Shown one piece after another: positions 8,083-14,747 of a stretch of 15,439 bases of DNA. The number at the start of each line of letters is the position of its first letter. Position 1 is the first letter of the stretch. Origin of the DNA: Bacteroidales bacterium UBA1205 (GTDB lineage Bacteria; Bacteroidota; Bacteroidia; Bacteroidales; WCHB1-69); contig DBXT01000049.1 in NCBI GenBank assembly GCA_002309615.1, forward strand, positions 1 to 15,439. Direction: 5' to 3'. The position numbers and the translations under genes were made by a program. The notes beneath the pieces are model-generated. The model did no database searches. It saw nothing but the letters and a program-made list of their open reading frames with translations, and was not told the origin of the DNA.

Positions 8083-9000
8083 TTAATTCTCTCTCATTCT
8101 ATTGGAAAAAAGCCTGTCACCCATTACTATCCGTACGCCTGCGGCAAAATTAGGGCGAATTTGATCATATCCCGTTAATTTTAACTTTTCTATGCTGATA
8201 GAGCCGAAGGGTTCTAAAGCCGCCCATGAGTTGAAGGCTATGCGTATGCCCAAATTGAAATTGGCTCCGCCGCCGACCCCTCCTAACATAGGGTTCACCT
8301 CGGTACGATTGGTATTGGGAACATAAGCTACTCCTCCGTAGCGGTCTATCATGTCAAAGGCTACCCCTTCTACCGCAAGTTCACAACTGCGAATTTTGAC
8401 GGAATTAATATGAGCGCCTATTTCAAGAAAAGGATATATTTTTTTGTCATTTCTAAACATATAGGTAAAGCACAATCCGAAAAGATTGCGGGTTTCTTTT
8501 CCTATAACGGGATAGTTGAAATATTGCGTTCCTCCGGTGTTGTAGTTGGAACTGGTCATACCCAAAGACACCAGCCCTGTTGAAGTAAGCCGAATTTGGC
8601 TGTACACCAAAGTCAAGGCAATATTTTTTCCTAAATGATATTTGACACCGAATTCAAACATGAATCCTGTTTTGTAGTGCATGTTTTCCGACCCCTCGTA
8701 TGTGAAATCATCGGCAGTGATACCATGATTGTGCTCGGTGATGAGGTTGGTGATTTCTTCACGATGATATTTATTGGTCAAAATTAAGTTAAGGTTAGGT
8801 TGAGCCTCATCTCTTTCGTCTTCATCGCCGGTAAAATTAGGAACACCTCTGTAGTAATTGGCATTCGCTTTTGCCCCCCAATAGCAGCCTGCCGTAAAAT
8901 AAAAATCAAACCCCTTATAATTAGGTTCTATCAGGTTTTGGCAGAATACCTGATTGTATAATATAAGCAGGCTTGCTAATGCTATGAGCCGGATTTTCAT
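8083..9000 (-). CDS. Putative outer-membrane beta-barrel protein
   Basis: This 305-residue protein starts with a signal peptide ending near VFCQ (residues 18-21); the Phe before Cys argues against a lipobox, so it is not called a lipoprotein. The mature chain alternates polar and hydrophobic residues in strand-length segments rich in aromatics and Gly: FDFYFTAGCYWGA, GFMFEFGVKYHLGKNIALTLVYSQI, LFGLCFTYMFRND, YPFLEIGAHI, GGVGGGANFNLGIRIAF, LEPFGSISIEKLKL and FAAGVRIVMG. GVKYHLGKNIALTL and YPFLEIGAHI are typical of small outer-membrane barrel families of Bacteroidota. An acidic loop (DEDERDEAQ) falls near residue 60. The last residues do not end in the usual terminal aromatic, so a short tail follows the final strand. 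It lies 7 bases after rpe and 1 base before the propeller-like gene. The substrate or partner is unknown. Confidence 0.78.
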   Translation of the reverse strand: MKIRLIALASLLILYNQVFCQNLIEPNYKGFDFYFTAGCYWGAKANANYYRGVPNFTGDEDERDEAQPNLNLILTNKYHREEITNLITEHNHGITADDFTYEGSENMHYKTGFMFEFGVKYHLGKNIALTLVYSQIRLTSTGLVSLGMTSSNYNTGGTQYFNYPVIGKETRNLFGLCFTYMFRNDKKIYPFLEIGAHINSVKIRSCELAVEGVAFDMIDRYGGVAYVPNTNRTEVNPMLGGVGGGANFNLGIRIAFNSWAALEPFGSISIEKLKLTGYDQIRPNFAAGVRIVMGDRLFSNRMREN

Positions 9001-9007
9001 AGTAGGC

Positions 9008-9658
9008 TTATTGTTTGAGTAATGCTATGGTGTTAACAGGGTCGGAGGAGGAAAATACACTATTGCCGCAAACCAAAACATCGCCACCGGCAGAGATGAT
9101 GTCCCGACAGTTGTTTAAGCCGACGCCGCCATCTATTTCTATGAGTGTGGATAAATGTTGTTGGTTGATCATATTTTTAAGCTTTTGTATTTTTTGCAGT
9201 GTCTGCGGAATAAATTTCTGCCCTCCGAACCCGGGATTAACGCTCATCAGCAATATTAAATCCGCTTCCGGCAATATGTCTTCCAAAAGGCTTACCGGAG
9301 TGTGCGGGTTGAGAGCGATACCGGCTTTTACTCCAAAACTTTTGATGTGTTGCAAGGTGCGGTGCAAATGAGTGCATGCTTCGTAATGAACGGTAAGATA
9401 AGCAGCATTGCCTTCTTTGCAAAAACGTTCTATATATTGGTCCGGATTAACTATCATAAGGTGTATGTCCAATGGCTTTTGTGCCAATCGGGCAATCACT
9501 TTCAATGTGGGAAAACCTATGGATAGGTTGGGAACAAAATTGCCATCCATGATATCCACATGAAACCAATCGGCATTACTTTGATTCACCATTTGAATAT
9601 CTTGAGCTAAATTTCCAAAGTCAGCAGATAATAGTGACGGTGCAATTATTTGATTCAT
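9008..9658 (-). CDS. rpe: Ribulose-phosphate 3-epimerase
   Basis: This 216-residue cytoplasmic TIM-barrel enzyme interconverts D-ribulose 5-phosphate and D-xylulose 5-phosphate in the pentose phosphate pathway. It has the family start IAPSLLSADFGNL (4-16), metal and catalytic residues in HVDIMDGNFVPN (33-44; His33, Asp35), HLMI (66-69), the phosphate-binding loop NPGFGGQKF (141-149), the second catalytic Asp176 in EIDGGV, and the phosphate-gripping CGNSVF near the end. Length and motifs are complete, so the enzyme should be active. It is the first gene of an apparent - strand operon with the barrel-like and propeller-like genes; the spacing to the next gene is 7 bases. A weak -7 box precedes it. 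Confidence 0.96.
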   Translation of the reverse strand: MNQIIAPSLLSADFGNLAQDIQMVNQSNADWFHVDIMDGNFVPNLSIGFPTLKVIARLAQKPLDIHLMIVNPDQYIERFCKEGNAAYLTVHYEACTHLHRTLQHIKSFGVKAGIALNPHTPVSLLEDILPEADLILLMSVNPGFGGQKFIPQTLQKIQKLKNMINQQHLSTLIEIDGGVGLNNCRDIISAGGDVLVCGNSVFSSSDPVNTIALLKQ

Positions 9659-9698
9659 TGTATGTTATTATTTAACCATTGTACGTGTTTATGATTTG

Positions 9699-9706
9699 TA
9701 AAGATA
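9699..9706 (-). promoter_or_regulatory. Weak Bacteroidota -7 box (TAtcTTTA) upstream of rpe
   Basis: On the - strand this reads TATCTTTA, matching TAnnTTTG in all but the last base, 40 bases before the rpe ATG. No TTTG is found at the expected -33 position. It is the best promoter candidate for the three-gene rpe operon, since the mutB terminator just upstream should block read-through. Confidence 0.4.
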
Positions 9707-9742
9707 GTATTTTTTTCATTGATACCATCATTGTGAGGAATG

Positions 9743-9776
9743 AAAAAAAAGAGGATGACATATTTCGGTCATCCTC
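9743..9776 (-). terminator. Intrinsic terminator after mutB
   Basis: A perfect 9-bp inverted repeat, GAGGATGAC (9751-9759) with GTCATCCTC (9768-9776), encloses an 8-base loop. On the - strand it is followed by eight T (complement of the A-run 9743-9750). It lies just downstream of the mutB stop, which ends at 9801, and before the rpe promoter region. Confidence 0.92.
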
Positions 9777-9800
9777 AGAATGTTAAAAAGTTCAAAAATT

Positions 9801-11945
9801 TCAATATCCTCTTTGCTGATTCAGTATGTGAATCATCTTGATGGCACATTCGCTGATAACAGAACCCGGTCCGAATATAGCGACAGCGCCGGCTTTGTAT
9901 AAAAAGTCATAATCTTGAGCAGGTATTACACCGCCGACTATTACTAAAATATCGGGGCGGCCTAATTTTTTCAGCTCTTCTATTATTTGGGGCACCAATG
10001 TTTTATGACCTGCAGCTAAGGAAGACACTCCCACTATGTGCACATCATTTTCCACAGCTTGTTTGGCCGCTTCCGCCGGTGTTTGGAACAAGGGACCCAT
10101 ATCTACGTCAAAGCCTATGTCGGCATAACCTGTAGCCACCACTTTGGCACCGCGGTCATGACCGTCTTGTCCCATTTTGGCTATCATAATACGCGGGCGG
10201 CGACCTTCTTTTTCTGCAAATTGGTCTGCCATTTTACATGCTTGGTTAAAGCTATTGTTGTCTTTAGTGATAGAACTGTACACGCCTGATATTAAATTTA
10301 TTTTTGCTTTATATCTTCCAAATACTTTTTCCATAGCCATGGATATTTCTCCCAAAGAAGCACGTAAACGTGCCGCATTGATAGATAATGCCAGCAGATT
10401 GCCTTTTCCTGTGCGGGCACATTCGGTAATGGCATCCAAAGCCGCTTGCACCGCTTCGTTGTTACGTTCGCTACGCAATTTCTTTAAACGTGCTATTTGA
10501 GCTTCTCTTACTGTTGTGTTATCCACTTCCAAGGTATCGATGGGGGCTTCGTGGTCCAATCTGTATTTGTTGACACCTACTATGGTATCGTTACCGGAAT
10601 CTATTTGTGCTTGTCTGCGGGCTGCCGCCTCTTCTATACGCATTTTAGGAATACCGGTTTCTATGGCTTTTGCCATGCCGCCCAATTTCTCCACTTCTTC
10701 TATCAATTTCCATGCACGATGAGCTATTTCATGGGTGAGACTTTCTACATAGAATGAACCTGCCCACGGGTCAACGGTGCGACATATATTGGTCTCTTCT
10801 TGTATGTATAACTGTGTATTACGGGCTATACGTGCCGAAAAGTCGGTAGGCAAGGCAATAGCCTCATCCAAAGCGTTGGTATGAAGCGATTGCGTGTGTC
10901 CCAAAGCGGCACCCATGGCTTCTATACAAGTGCGGGATACATTGTTGAAAGGATCTTGCTCAGTAAGCGACCAGCCTGAAGTTTGGCAGTGGGTACGTAA
11001 TGCCAAGGATTTAGGATTTTTAGGATTAAATTGTTTCACCAATTTGGCCCAAAGCATACGTGCTGCCCTCATCTTGGCTATTTCCATGAAGTGATTCATG
11101 CCTACCCCCCAGAAAAACGACAAACGGGGAGCAAAAGCATCTATATCTATACCGGCATTAATACCGGCACGCAAATATTCCAATCCGTCAGCCAAAGTAT
11201 AGGCTAATTCTATGTCGGCAGTGGCTCCGGCTTCTTGCATGTGATAACCCGATATACTGATAGAATTGAATTTCGGCATGTTTTGAGAAGTGAACTCAAA
11301 TATGTCGGCAATAATCTTCATACTCGGTGCAGGCGGGTAGATATAGGTGTTACGCACCATGAACTCTTTCAAAATATCGTTTTGAATGGTTCCTGCCAAT
11401 TGGTCCATACTCACCCCTTGCTCTTCTGCTGCCACAATATAAAATGCCAATACCGGCATAACAGCTCCGTTCATAGTCATGGATACGGACATTTTGTCCA
11501 GAGGTATCTGGTCAAACAAAATTTTCATATCTAAAATGGAATCCACAGCCACACCGGCTTTTCCTACATCACCTATAACGCGTTCGTGGTCAGAATCGTA
11601 TCCGCGGTGTGTGGCCAAGTCAAAAGCGATGGACAAACCTTTTTGTCCGGCAGCAAGGTTTCTTCTGTAAAAAGCATTGGATTCTTCTGCCGTGGAAAAA
11701 CCTGCATATTGACGTACCGTCCAAGGACGCATTACATACATGGTTGAATAAGGCCCTCTTAAAAAAGGAGGCAGACCTGCTGCATAATCCAAATGCTCCA
11801 TGTTGTCCAAATCCTGAACGTTATAAACCGGCTTTACCGGAATTTGTTCTGCAGTAAGCCAAGAACTTTCACTGTTATTATTTACTTTGGTGTTGGCCGA
11901 ACTGATGCCGTCTTTGTATGAAATTTTACTAAAATCGGGTTTCAT
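9801..11945 (-). CDS. mutB: Methylmalonyl-CoA mutase, large (catalytic) subunit
   Basis: This 714-residue cytoplasmic adenosylcobalamin enzyme interconverts (R)-methylmalonyl-CoA and succinyl-CoA, linking succinate with propionate metabolism. The N-terminal TIM barrel holds MRPWTVRQYAGFSTAEESN (72-90), NGAVMPVLAF (159-168), MVRNTYIYPP (196-205) and SGYHMQEAG (232-240). Tyr80, Arg198 and His235 fit Tyr89, Arg207 and His244 of the Propionibacterium enzyme. Tyr and Arg at the first two sites indicate methylmalonyl-CoA rather than isobutyryl-CoA specificity, because isobutyryl-CoA mutase has Phe and Gln there. The C-terminal cobalamin domain has DGHDRG at 594-599 (base-off ligand His596), then GVSSL and GGVIP. 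The length is that of the usual catalytic subunit. No mutA small-subunit gene or MeaB-type chaperone is adjacent; the gene stands alone with its own promoter and terminator. Confidence 0.97.
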   Translation of the reverse strand: MKPDFSKISYKDGISSANTKVNNNSESSWLTAEQIPVKPVYNVQDLDNMEHLDYAAGLPPFLRGPYSTMYVMRPWTVRQYAGFSTAEESNAFYRRNLAAGQKGLSIAFDLATHRGYDSDHERVIGDVGKAGVAVDSILDMKILFDQIPLDKMSVSMTMNGAVMPVLAFYIVAAEEQGVSMDQLAGTIQNDILKEFMVRNTYIYPPAPSMKIIADIFEFTSQNMPKFNSISISGYHMQEAGATADIELAYTLADGLEYLRAGINAGIDIDAFAPRLSFFWGVGMNHFMEIAKMRAARMLWAKLVKQFNPKNPKSLALRTHCQTSGWSLTEQDPFNNVSRTCIEAMGAALGHTQSLHTNALDEAIALPTDFSARIARNTQLYIQEETNICRTVDPWAGSFYVESLTHEIAHRAWKLIEEVEKLGGMAKAIETGIPKMRIEEAAARRQAQIDSGNDTIVGVNKYRLDHEAPIDTLEVDNTTVREAQIARLKKLRSERNNEAVQAALDAITECARTGKGNLLALSINAARLRASLGEISMAMEKVFGRYKAKINLISGVYSSITKDNNSFNQACKMADQFAEKEGRRPRIMIAKMGQDGHDRGAKVVATGYADIGFDVDMGPLFQTPAEAAKQAVENDVHIVGVSSLAAGHKTLVPQIIEELKKLGRPDILVIVGGVIPAQDYDFLYKAGAVAIFGPGSVISECAIKMIHILNQQRGY

Positions 11946-11967
11946 TTCTTTTAATTTACTAAATATG

Positions 11968-11998
11968 CAAAGATAACATTTTTTTATGGAAAGACAAA
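11968..11998 (-). promoter_or_regulatory. Consensus Bacteroidota promoter of mutB
   Basis: Read on the - strand, TTTG (11998-11995) is followed by exactly 19 bases and then TATCTTTG (11975-11968), a full match to TTTG-N19-TAnnTTTG. Transcription should start roughly at 11960-11963, leaving a leader of about 15-20 bases. That is far too short for a cobalamin riboswitch, although the enzyme uses B12. Confidence 0.85.
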
Positions 11999-12051
11999 TT
12001 TTATTTGAAAGTGTCTTGAAAAAACAATGGAAATATTTTTTAATACATTGA

Positions 12052-12066
12052 TATTCAACTTGAATA
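12052..12066. other. Short palindrome after the LtaS-like gene
   Basis: TATTCAA (12052-12058) and TTGAATA (12060-12066) form a perfect inverted repeat around one C, directly downstream of the LtaS-like stop and about 54 bases upstream of the mutB -33 box. There is no T-run after it on the - strand. It could be a weak hairpin or a protein-binding site; the 131-base gap holds nothing else but the mutB promoter. Confidence 0.3.
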
Positions 12067-12076
12067 ATGCGGTGAG

Positions 12077-13948
12077 TTAATATTGCAGATAAGTGTTGTA
12101 AAGATATTGCAAGTAAGCCCGCCCTTCTTGTTTTAGTATAGGATAATAAGTACTATCGCCCAAACCATAGGAAAAATATTTGCTTCCGTTATGAAATTCG
12201 GCATATTCAGCTCGGGGGCGTATCCACCCGTATCCCGATAGCGCTTCATAAAAGGCAAATTGCGGACTATAGGGGTTGAAAATATTTTTTCCCCATGTAA
12301 AATCATGATAATCTAATCCCAATTGGGACAATACCGATAAGGCCAAGTCTACATGGGAACACACCATGTCGTTTTGGGTTCCGCGTAAAGCAGGCATAAC
12401 GGGCTCTCCGTAAAACAATAGCGGCACATGTTGGTAGTCGGCGGAAAAATGGTATCTTTTACTGATATGTGTCGGATGGCTATGGTCCCCGACAAGAATA
12501 AACAAGGTGTTGGCATACCATGGCTCGTTTTTTATTTTGTCAAAATATTCTCCCAACCAATGGTCGCAATATTTGGCAGAATTTAAAAACGGGGTTTCTT
12601 CACATTGTATGTCCACTTCTTCCGTGTTTTTTGGTTGGTCGTACGGGCTGTGTGAACTGAGGGTGAACAATACGCTCATAAAAGGCTCCTGCATGGAATG
12701 TAATGCTTCTGCATGGGCGGCAAACATATATTCATCGGGAATGCCCAACTTACCTCTCGGCAAAGAGGAAGGCATGTCGGCACCTTCTACGATGGTGTCA
12801 AAATTGCAATGCAGCAAAAAAGAACGAATATTGCCATAGTCCAAATTGCCGCCGAAATAAAAAGAGGTATGATATCCGGCATCTTTCATTATTTGCGGCC
12901 ATGAAGGCAGGTGCCGGTATTTATTGTGATTGTCGGTGATATCGTACATGGGCACGGAAGGAAATCCGCTGAAAATACTGCAAATAGCCTGCTGCGAGCG
13001 ATGCCCGTTGGCATAGGTGCGGGTAAACAATATGCCGTTTTGTACCAAATGGTTGAAATTATCGGTGATATTTTTACTGCCGCTGAGGCTTTCTATTAAA
13101 TCCGCACTCCAACTTTCCAACAATATAATCACCACATTCACTTTGTTATGTGTCAATATGGGGGTGATGCTGTCTTTTTCCGTATCCAACAATTCTGTAA
13201 AAATTCGTTCCGCCGTAGCGTCATCGGTGTAGCGATAGCGGTCAGGGTCGGCATTGTGAAAATAGGCTATACTATACAATAAATTCCAATGCGGATTTAC
13301 GGCCGCATCGTTGAGTATGTCATGATGAGAATAATAAGCCGCACTCTGGGTAATAGGAATGGCATCCAAGCCCCCCCGCATGCCCAGAAAACACAGCCCC
13401 CCGCTGAGAAGAAGGGTAGCAACGGATTTAATACAAGGTCGTTTCTTTAGTTTAATATCCGTTTTCCATATTGCACGGCGACACAAGCATAACCCTCCGG
13501 CAACAAAAAAAATCATTCCGGCTACGCCACCTATCAATTGCATGGTAGTAGCGGTAGTGATAATTTCCATAGGGCGTTGAAGGTAGAGTAAAATTTTGTA
13601 ACTCAACTTGTTCTCCCATTCCCCATAAACGCCTATTTCCCCTAAAATAATCAAACCGCACCCCACCAATTCTATGGTAAACACTATGTAAAACAATATA
13701 TCCACCCACCGACGAGAAGTGCATAACTTTAAACATAGCAATACTATCGGCAGCGTAAGCAGATAGCAGGCGGTGGATATATCCAGTCGAAGGGCATGGG
13801 AAAAGCAGGCGGCAATTTCCTTCCATGGCAAAGATGCCAACGCGTGATGATATACCAATAGAAACAATAGCCTGCCGACAGCAAAAAACAACAGCCAAAA
13901 AAGGAATAATTTGATGAGTGTAACTATATATTGCTTCATGTTTGCCAT
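12077..13948 (-). CDS. LTA-synthase-like membrane sulfatase-superfamily protein
   Basis: This 623-residue inner-membrane protein has five transmembrane segments (about 11-32, 56-76, 83-104, 132-155, 175-191) followed by a periplasmic sulfatase/alkaline-phosphatase-fold domain. Domain landmarks: VVIILLESWS (272-281, metal ligand Glu278), HRSQQAICSIFSGFPSVP (316-333) with a probable nucleophile Ser318, FTLSSHSPY (428-436), KYCDHWLGEYFDKI (459-472), VGDHSHP (486-492, metal ligands Asp488 and His489) and QHVPLLFYG (506-514). This matches the LtaS/phosphoglycerol- or phosphoethanolamine-transferase group and not arylsulfatases, as there is no C/S-x-P-x-R motif. In a Gram-negative host the likely substrate is a lipid head group or an outer-membrane glycan; which one cannot be told from sequence. 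The start MANMKQ could equally be the ATG three codons later (13939). It is divergent from yggS across 116 bases and has no recognisable consensus promoter. Confidence 0.88.
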   Translation of the reverse strand: MANMKQYIVTLIKLFLFWLLFFAVGRLLFLLVYHHALASLPWKEIAACFSHALRLDISTACYLLTLPIVLLCLKLCTSRRWVDILFYIVFTIELVGCGLIILGEIGVYGEWENKLSYKILLYLQRPMEIITTATTMQLIGGVAGMIFFVAGGLCLCRRAIWKTDIKLKKRPCIKSVATLLLSGGLCFLGMRGGLDAIPITQSAAYYSHHDILNDAAVNPHWNLLYSIAYFHNADPDRYRYTDDATAERIFTELLDTEKDSITPILTHNKVNVVIILLESWSADLIESLSGSKNITDNFNHLVQNGILFTRTYANGHRSQQAICSIFSGFPSVPMYDITDNHNKYRHLPSWPQIMKDAGYHTSFYFGGNLDYGNIRSFLLHCNFDTIVEGADMPSSLPRGKLGIPDEYMFAAHAEALHSMQEPFMSVLFTLSSHSPYDQPKNTEEVDIQCEETPFLNSAKYCDHWLGEYFDKIKNEPWYANTLFILVGDHSHPTHISKRYHFSADYQHVPLLFYGEPVMPALRGTQNDMVCSHVDLALSVLSQLGLDYHDFTWGKNIFNPYSPQFAFYEALSGYGWIRPRAEYAEFHNGSKYFSYGLGDSTYYPILKQEGRAYLQYLYNTYLQY

Positions 13949-14023
13949 AAAAATAAATAACGTTTAAAACACGGCTGATATTGTATGTGTGCCCGTTTTT
14001 TTTTGCAACCGATACCCGGCTCG

Positions 14024-14050
14024 TTTTTTCAAACAAAAATGTTATCTTTG
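14024..14050 (+). promoter_or_regulatory. Bacteroidota promoter of yggS-argS
   Basis: TATCTTTG at 14043-14050 is an exact match to the -7 consensus TAnnTTTG. A TTTT tract (14024-14027) sits 15-16 bases upstream of it in a T-run, where TTTG would be expected about 19 bases upstream, so the -33 part is imperfect. The initiation site would fall near 14056-14060, only a few bases before the ATG at 14065, in an A-run. This fixes the start of the gene downstream of this site. Confidence 0.65.
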
Positions 14051-14064
14051 TAAAAAAAAAGATT

Positions 14065-14745
14065 ATGGAGCAGATAGTTGAAAATTTGCAAAAGATAAAA
14101 TCACAATTGCTTGACAATGTGAAACTTGTTGCAGTCTCCAAGGTGAAACCCAACGAGGACATTATGGCTGCCTACCATGCAGGACAGCGTTTGTTCGGAG
14201 AAAACTATGTGCAAGAATTGGCACAAAAGTATGAGCAATTGCCCAAAGACATACAATGGCATTTTATCGGTCATTTGCAAACCAACAAGGTAAAATATAT
14301 TATTCCCTTTGTATCTTGCATTCAAAGCATTGATACGCCGAAATTGCTTTCCGAGGTGAATCGTTTGGCAGCCAAACACAATCGTACGGTGGATGTTTTG
14401 TTACAATTTCACATTGCGGAAGAAAGCACCAAATTCGGTTTTTCCATAGAGGAAGTAAAAGAAATGTTTCAATTGCATCCTCTTGCAGAATTTCCCAATG
14501 TCCGCATATGCGGTGTGATGGGTATGGGCACTTTCACTGAAGACATGACACAGGTAAGAAGGGAATTCAAAACTTTGAAATCTTATTTCGATGAGTTGAA
14601 AGCCACCTATTTTGAGCATGCCGGTTATTTCAAAGAAATAAGCATGGGTATGACAGACGATTATTTGATAGCACAGCAGGAAGGTGCCACCATAGTCCGC
14701 ATCGGCAGTGCTATATTCGGAAAAAGAATTTATAATAAACAATAG
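14065..14745 (+). CDS. YggS-family pyridoxal-5'-phosphate-binding protein
   Basis: This 226-residue cytoplasmic protein is a member of the YggS/PLPBP family, which binds PLP and acts in B6 and amino-acid homeostasis without a known catalytic reaction. It has KLVAVSKVKPNEDI (20-33) with the PLP-lysine Lys26, FGENYVQEL, WHFIGHLQTNKVKYI, a FGF turn in EESTKFGFSIEEV, ICGVMGMGTF and the closing SMGMTDDYLIAQQEGATIVRIGSAIFG. The phosphate-binding GSAIFG ends the barrel. An in-frame TTG at 13981 would add 28 residues (MYVCPFFFATD...), but that stretch has no family similarity and contains the -7 promoter box, so the ATG at 14065 is chosen. The next gene, argS, starts after only two bases. Confidence 0.94.
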   Translation: MEQIVENLQKIKSQLLDNVKLVAVSKVKPNEDIMAAYHAGQRLFGENYVQELAQKYEQLPKDIQWHFIGHLQTNKVKYIIPFVSCIQSIDTPKLLSEVNRLAAKHNRTVDVLLQFHIAEESTKFGFSIEEVKEMFQLHPLAEFPNVRICGVMGMGTFTEDMTQVRREFKTLKSYFDELKATYFEHAGYFKEISMGMTDDYLIAQQEGATIVRIGSAIFGKRIYNKQ

Positions 14746-14747
14746 AT

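Noticed and set aside
11946..12076. A cobalamin riboswitch upstream of mutB
   Set aside because: The gap is 131 bases, the promoter sits close to the start codon, and no B12-box-like conserved element is visible, so there is no room for one in the transcript.
13949..14064. A divergent promoter for the LtaS-like gene
   Set aside because: I looked for TAnnTTTG on the - strand in the gap and found no acceptable match, so no feature is given.
13452..14162. A 236-codon - strand frame spanning the LtaS-like gene start and the yggS start
   Set aside because: It overlaps two strongly supported genes, has no family features, and would read through both promoter and start regions. It is a shadow frame.
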